A stretch of DNA of 64,000 nt, taken from positions 2,170,001 through 2,234,000 of the forward strand of contig JASGIS010000001.1 of the NCBI GenBank assembly GCA_047601745.1, given 5' to 3'. Below the pieces are notes generated by a model, which worked only from the letters and a program-made list of their open reading frames with translations, did not search any database and was not told where the DNA came from. The translations under genes were made by a program, and so were the position numbers. Shown piece by piece: positions 59,758-64,000 of the stretch. Every line of letters begins with the position of its first letter. Within the stretch, counting starts at the first letter, position 1. The stretch is from JAKPAM01 sp047601745 (GTDB lineage: Bacteria > Pseudomonadota > Gammaproteobacteria > Burkholderiales > Burkholderiaceae_E).

Positions 59758-62310
59758 TCAATGGGGTAGATAATGCTCGAGCACGGCCCAGCCGTCGCGG
59801 GCGATGTCCTGGCCGAACAGTCGCTGCGTCTCGGCGGGTGTCAGGCCCAGCTCCGCCAACAGCTCGCGCGTATGCGTGCCGGGCGCGAAGGCCGGTGAGA
59901 GCGGCGCCGCGTGCCCGGACGCGAAGCGGTACCAGGTCGGCAGCGGCAGGCTGACCCGATGGCCGCTCGGATGATCGCCGCGCAGCATCGCCCAGCGCAT
60001 GCTGGCGGGGTCGAACTGCCCGGGCGCTTCGACCGTCAAGCGCTCCCTCAGCGCATCGAGCCGCTCGATCGGTACCAGCGAGGCCGCGGGCAGGTCGCGC
60101 AGCCGCTGCGAGGCCTGCTCGACCGTCTGGCCGGACAAGGCCTCGGCGATCGCCGCGTCGGAGGCATCGGCGGCGCCGAGCCGTGCGGCGACGGCGTCGA
60201 TGTCACGGGACCGCGCGGCGAGAAAGGCCCAGCCGCCGGCGGTCCGGTACTTGCGGTAGTGGCTGCCGTAGCCAACCGATCCCTGGCCGGCGGGTTCGGC
60301 CGGGCGGCGATGCGTGGCGCTCGCGACGGTGAACGGAAACTGCACCAGTTGCGCGCCCATCGACAGCGACGTGCGCACGTGCGATCCGCCGTGGCCGAGT
60401 GCGCGGGCGACCAGCGCCTGCGCGATGCCCAGCGCGGCCGAAAAGCCGGTGATGTAGTCGACGCAGGACGCCAGGCCGTGCAGCACCGGCGCTTGCGGCG
60501 TGCCGTAGCGGGCCGTGACGCCGGTGGCGGCCTGCAGCACCGGATCGAAGGCCGGATCGTCTTTCAGCGGTCCGCCGGCCGGCCCACCCCACGCGCTGAT
60601 CTGGCACGAGATGATCGACGGGTTCCATTGCCGGAGCTGCGCCTCGGACAGCCCGATCTTTTCGGCGGAGCGATCGAGGAAGTTGTGGATCACCACGTCC
60701 GATCGCCGGACGAGCCGCGCCAGCACCTGGCGCCCCTCGTCGGTCTTCAGGTCCAGGATGATCGAGCGCTTGCCCTGGTTGACGTCGACGCCGAACCACA
60801 TCGTCATGCGCGGCCCGGCATAGGGCGCCGGCGGATCGACGCGCGTCACCTGCGCGCCGAACTCGGCCAGGATGCGCGCCGACGCGGGGCCGGCGATGAC
60901 GTTCGACAGGTCCAGCACCCGGACGCCGGCGAGGATCCTGCCGTCATTCGCCGCGCCGCGGGCCTCGCCGCCGTCTGCGCCATGGGCGGTGCTGCCGCGT
61001 GTGTCAGCGGCGGCGCCGTCGGACGAGGCGGTCTCGTTCCCGGTCCGTTCCCGCGGCCAGCCCGCTTCGACGGCGAGCCGCCGCGCGGCCAGCGGCGGCG
61101 AGGCGACTCGCTCGCCCTCGATCGTCACGAACCTGCCCGGCTGTCGTACGAGGCCCCATTCCGGATCGTCGAGGTCGCCGACGTTGCCACCCACCAGCGC
61201 CGTGGGCAGGTGCATCCATTCGTCGGTCGTACGGACCACGCTGGCCGGCACGCCGGCGCGGCGCAATAGCGTCTCCCATTCCTGCGCGGGCCGGGTCAGG
61301 AACCGGGCGGCCATCACCGCCTGCAGGCGATTCGCCCACGCCGGGCTCAGGCCCTGCGACGACGACACGTTGTTGCCGTTGCCGCCTTCCTCGAACGGCG
61401 AGCCGACGACCATGCCCTCGGCGATCAGGTCGTTGAGCACGCCCAGCGTATCGAGGCAGGCCTTGGCGTGGTGAACGTGGTCGACGGCATTGATGAAGAG
61501 GAAGCGTCCGTCCGCGCAGCGATGGTTGCCGAACTGGGGCCGCGGCGAGGCGGCCAGGTAGGCCTTGATCCGGGCACGATGCGCGTCGCCCAGATGCGCA
61601 TCGAGATCGCGCAGGATCGGAAAGGCCACGTCGGTCATCGACTTGTCGATCGGCGGCAGGTCGAAGCGTCGCGGCTGGCCGTCGATCTTCATGATCAGCA
61701 GCGCCATCGACGACAGCACCGCGTCGGCGAGCGGCGTTTCGATCGATTGCCCGTGCCCGGTCTCGATCCGGTTCAGCAAGCCCAACGTGGCCGCGATGGC
61801 CGCATGCACGCCGCCATAAGCGGACGCCATCGGTACCGCGGTGAACGTCGGCTCGCCGCCGAGGATCGGGCCCAATGCGTGCACGTCGGTGTAGACGCCG
61901 ACCGAGGCCGCGACCGTGCCTTCCCAGCCCGGCGTCGCCGCCATCGGGCCTGCTTCGGCGAAGCCGGGCACCGACACGTAGACGAGGCCGGGGTTAGCTG
62001 CCTTCAGCGTCGGGTAATCGAGCCCGAATCGCGCGGCCTGGCCGATGCCCAGGTTGGCGATGACGATGTCCGCGCCGGCCGCGAGCGCCTGCGCGCGAGC
62101 CTGGCCTTCGGAGGTCTTCAGATCCAGCGTGATGGCCGTCTTGCCTCGCGACAGCAAGGCGTCCTCGAGCTGCCTGTCCTTGTCGGGTTTCTCGATCTCC
62201 AGCACCTCGGCGCCCTGCTCGGCGAGCAGCAGCGAGGCGACGCGGCCGGGCCAGCTCCCGCCCAGGTTGAGGACTCGGATACCTGTCAAAGGGCTTGATC
62301 GATGCTTCAT
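59758..62310 (-). CDS. Fused class III CoA-transferase (two CaiB/BaiF domains)
   Basis: This 850-residue chain contains two family III CoA-transferase domains. The first (about residues 1-405) begins GIRVLNLGGSWPGRVASLLLAEQGAEVLEIEKP; the second (about 450-850) begins GVRVLDLSNVIAGPASARILAEFGAQVTRVDPP. A Gly/Ala/Asp-rich linker joins them. The active-site Asp of the family is visible only in the second domain (CVDYITGFSAAL); the equivalent place in the first reads PMASAYGG. Such tandem proteins may act like an internal heterodimer. GAGGAGG precedes the ATG at 62310. An operator and -10 box lie about 100 bases upstream. Confidence 0.9.
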   Translation of the reverse strand: MKHRSSPLTGIRVLNLGGSWPGRVASLLLAEQGAEVLEIEKPDKDRQLEDALLSRGKTAITLDLKTSEGQARAQALAAGADIVIANLGIGQAARFGLDYPTLKAANPGLVYVSVPGFAEAGPMAATPGWEGTVAASVGVYTDVHALGPILGGEPTFTAVPMASAYGGVHAAIAATLGLLNRIETGHGQSIETPLADAVLSSMALLIMKIDGQPRRFDLPPIDKSMTDVAFPILRDLDAHLGDAHRARIKAYLAASPRPQFGNHRCADGRFLFINAVDHVHHAKACLDTLGVLNDLIAEGMVVGSPFEEGGNGNNVSSSQGLSPAWANRLQAVMAARFLTRPAQEWETLLRRAGVPASVVRTTDEWMHLPTALVGGNVGDLDDPEWGLVRQPGRFVTIEGERVASPPLAARRLAVEAGWPRERTGNETASSDGAAADTRGSTAHGADGGEARGAANDGRILAGVRVLDLSNVIAGPASARILAEFGAQVTRVDPPAPYAGPRMTMWFGVDVNQGKRSIILDLKTDEGRQVLARLVRRSDVVIHNFLDRSAEKIGLSEAQLRQWNPSIISCQISAWGGPAGGPLKDDPAFDPVLQAATGVTARYGTPQAPVLHGLASCVDYITGFSAALGIAQALVARALGHGGSHVRTSLSMGAQLVQFPFTVASATHRRPAEPAGQGSVGYGSHYRKYRTAGGWAFLAARSRDIDAVAARLGAADASDAAIAEALSGQTVEQASQRLRDLPAASLVPIERLDALRERLTVEAPGQFDPASMRWAMLRGDHPSGHRVSLPLPTWYRFASGHAAPLSPAFAPGTHTRELLAELGLTPAETQRLFGQDIARDGWAVLEHYLPH

Positions 62311-62404
62311 CGTTGCGCCTCCTCGCGCTTCCTCCACCCGATGGGGCGGGAGAGTCATGACGGTTCGCTCGTCCGGAGACGAACGAGGGTTCCGGGTTAT
62401 CAAT

Positions 62405-62416
62405 ACGACCGGTCGT
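62405..62416. promoter_or_regulatory. TetR-type operator palindrome
   Basis: The perfect 12-bp palindrome ACGACCGGTCGT is of the GACCGGTC type bound by AcuR/NemR-like TetR regulators. It lies immediately downstream of a TATAAT box on the minus strand, where a bound repressor would block transcription start of the CoA-transferase operon. The TetR gene at the window end belongs to the matching branch by sequence. Confidence 0.7.
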
Positions 62417-62421
62417 CTTTT

Positions 62422-62427
62422 ATTATA
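62422..62427 (-). promoter_or_regulatory. -10 box of the CoA-transferase operon
   Basis: A perfect TATAAT on the minus strand sits in a short AT-rich island in otherwise very GC-rich DNA. No good -35 hexamer is found 16-18 bases upstream, so activation or an extended element may be needed. The start site would fall inside the operator palindrome, and the leader would be about 105 bases. Confidence 0.55.
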
Positions 62428-62601
62428 GGAAAAAGCCGCACTGCGTGCCGGCGCCTGGGCGCTCGGCCGTGCCGGACTTCCGCGGAAAGGACCGGACGCC
62501 TCGCTTCGGGAGACCGGCTTGCAGCGACGCTTCAGTTTCCCGGGCGTCGATGCCGCGAGTCTCGCCGCATCATCCCGGGGCGGGTCTTATCGACGGCCGG
62601 A

Positions 62602-63345
62602 TCAGAACGGTTCCACGGCCGGGCGCAGATCGATTTCCTGCGACCACGCGCTCGGATGCTGCCGGTGGATGAACCAGTAGGCTTCGGCGATGGCGTCGAT
62701 GCCGAGCAGCCCGAGTTCTCCCTTCTCCGCGACACGAGTCGGAAATGCATTGCGGAGGCGATCGCCGTTGATCCCGCCGTCGATCACCACGTGCGCGACG
62801 TGCAGTCCCTGCGGCCCGTATTCGCGAGCCATGCTCTGGCTGAGGGCCCTGAGCCCGGCCTTGGCCGCCGCGAAGTGGGCGAAGCCGGGCTTTCCGCGCA
62901 GGCTCGCCGAAGCGCCGGTGAAAAGCACGGTTCCCCGGCCGAGCGGGACCAGCCGGCGCGCGGCCTCGCGGCCGGCGAGAAAACCCCCGAAGCATCCGAC
63001 ACGCCAGAAATCCTCGAACTGCTCGGCCGTCAACTCGCGAAAATCGAGCCGCCGGTTGTTGCCGGCGTTGAAGACGACGAGGTCGGGGAGGGCGTGCCCG
63101 GTGCTCGGCGTGAACGCGCGGTCGTACAGAGCCACGACGTCCGGTTCGCTAGTCGTGTCCGTCACCACCGCTTCGGCGCTGCCGCCGGCGGCGACGATCG
63201 TGTCGACGACCTGATCGAGCTTGTGTCGCGTCCGTCCGGCGACGAAGACGTGATAGCCCTCGGCCGCGAATTTCCGGCACAAGGCCGCGCCGAGTCCTTG
63301 TTCGGCGCCGACGCCGATCACGATGGCTGAAGGTCTGCGGGTCAT
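62602..63345 (-). CDS. SDR-fold protein lacking the catalytic Tyr and Ser (paralogue)
   Basis: This 247-residue protein is the same length as, and clearly similar to, the protein at 41617-42360. It has AIVIGVGAEQGLGAAL as the glycine-rich turn and NAGNN at the structural Asn motif. The catalytic Tyr position is Phe (FAAAK, Lys kept) and the Ser position is Ala (TGASASLRG). The shared end is WSQEIDLRPAVEPF. It lies between the TetR gene and the CoA-transferase gene on the same strand, so it is likely part of the regulon. A redox role is doubtful without the Tyr; binding or a different chemistry is possible. Confidence 0.85.
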   Translation of the reverse strand: MTRRPSAIVIGVGAEQGLGAALCRKFAAEGYHVFVAGRTRHKLDQVVDTIVAAGGSAEAVVTDTTSEPDVVALYDRAFTPSTGHALPDLVVFNAGNNRRLDFRELTAEQFEDFWRVGCFGGFLAGREAARRLVPLGRGTVLFTGASASLRGKPGFAHFAAAKAGLRALSQSMAREYGPQGLHVAHVVIDGGINGDRLRNAFPTRVAEKGELGLLGIDAIAEAYWFIHRQHPSAWSQEIDLRPAVEPF

Positions 63346-63462
63346 CCTCTGTCCTTGGTTCCTGGCGATCGATCGCGATCCTTCCGGTTGGCGGTCATGC
63401 AGGGGATCGCTCCCGCGGTCGCCGTGTTTCGTGTCCGCGACCGTGAACGGGCTTCATCGCGC

Positions 63463-64000
63463 TCAGACGAGTACCGACCCGAACACGACTTCGATGAACT
63501 GCTTCAGCGGCGCATCGCTCTTCTCGGCTCGCATCCGCAGCAGCGCCCCTTCCCAACTGTTGAGCAGGAATTGCGCGAGCACGGGGGCCGGCGTCCGGTT
63601 GCCGATCGCGCCGGATTTCTGCGCTTCGGCGATGCACGCCTCGAACAGGCCGCTCCACGTGCGGAAATGCGTGGCCAGCCGATCCCGGATCATGTCGCTG
63701 TGATCGGCGATCTCGAGGCTGAGATTCCCCAGCATGCATCCGCGCGCATAGCCGAGCGCCTTGAAGCCGCGGGCGCGTTCGGAAAAATAAGTCTTCAAGC
63801 GTTCGAGAGGCGGAATGCCGTCGTCGCCGAGCAGCACGCGCAGCTTGGCGAGGCCCTGGTCGAAATACACGTCGACCACTTCCTTGCCGAAAGACTCCTT
63901 GCTCTCGAAGTGGTTGTAGAACGAGCCTTTGGGCACCTTGGCCGCGTCGACGATGTCCTTGATGCCGGTCGCGGAGTAGCCCGACTCATGCAGCATCTTC
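63463..64000 (-). CDS. TetR-family regulator, 5' end outside the window
   Basis: The gene is cut by the right edge; about 179 residues are seen. The helix-turn-helix is clear: GYSATGIKDIVDAAKVPKGSFYNHFESKESF. The effector domain has GYARGCMLGNLSLEIADHS, as in the AcuR/NemR branch, whose members sense reactive or acyl metabolites and bind GACC-GGTC operators. Such an operator lies at 62405-62416. It is transcribed towards the SDR-like gene with a 117-base gap. The inducer is probably a metabolite or CoA thioester of the pathway, by inference. Confidence 0.92.
   Translation of the reverse strand, partial: KMLHESGYSATGIKDIVDAAKVPKGSFYNHFESKESFGKEVVDVYFDQGLAKLRVLLGDDGIPPLERLKTYFSERARGFKALGYARGCMLGNLSLEIADHSDMIRDRLATHFRTWSGLFEACIAEAQKSGAIGNRTPAPVLAQFLLNSWEGALLRMRAEKSDAPLKQFIEVVFGSVLV

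Overview
The window looks like chromosomal DNA from a GC-rich betaproteobacterium, most likely of the order Burkholderiales. This rests on gene content and style: tightly packed operons with ATGA/GTGA stop-start overlaps, three branched-chain-amino-acid-type (HAAT) ABC importers, a TRAP importer, acyl-CoA catabolic genes, malate synthase G and an L-Ara4N lipid A operon. No rRNA, tRNA or CRISPR array was seen. The genus cannot be fixed from the sequence alone.

Layout. 1-2108 (+): the 3' end of a YeaH/YhbH (DUF444) gene and SpoVR/YcgB, the tail of the usual prkA-yeaH-ycgB stress operon. 2121-12424 (-): one long operon, urtABCDE then ureAB (fused gamma/beta), ureC, ureE, ureF, ureG, ureD, which couples uptake of urea or a related amide to its hydrolysis; a LuxR-type regulator lies upstream (12759-13784). 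14020-21657 (-): an L-Ara4N lipid A modification operon, arnB-arnC-arnA(formyltransferase)-arnA(decarboxylase)-arnD, with ArnA split into two genes, followed by a DadA-like oxidase and an orphan ParA. 22155-25482: a CytX-like permease, a DUF937 protein and an unknown protein. 25607-30472 (-): HAAT importer no. 1, with LivM and LivG fused. 30775-36956: a PaaI thioesterase, a crotonase, an acyltransferase-3, small membrane proteins and a DUF2946/TonB-receptor pair probably linked to metal uptake. 37105-41347: a 2-hydroxyacid dehydrogenase divergent from a DctPQM TRAP importer. 41617-43582 (+): an SDR-like protein, an HCCA-isomerase-like protein and an HxlR regulator. 43600-52585: a GT9 glycosyltransferase, glcB, surE, an alpha/beta hydrolase, a GGDEF-EAL protein and a classical SDR. 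52741-64000 (-): a probable catabolic regulon made of a TetR regulator, a Tyr-less SDR, a fused class III CoA-transferase, a thioesterase, a LiuC-like hydratase and HAAT importer no. 2, with a strong TetR-type operator and -10 box before the CoA-transferase.

The most unusual signals are as follows. (i) Two 92% identical 119-bp elements, each with two hairpins, lie 1 kb apart in the same orientation. Each reads through in the same frame inside an ORF, and one inserts about 40 residues into the N-terminus of a LivF ATPase. (ii) Two paralogous SDR-fold proteins both lack the catalytic Tyr and Ser. (iii) Short tandem repeats are frequent: 6- and 36-bp units inside genes, encoding low-complexity linkers and tails, and 7- and 11-bp units between genes. 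(iv) There are several gene fusions and splits (UreAB, LivMG, the CoA-transferase, split ArnA).
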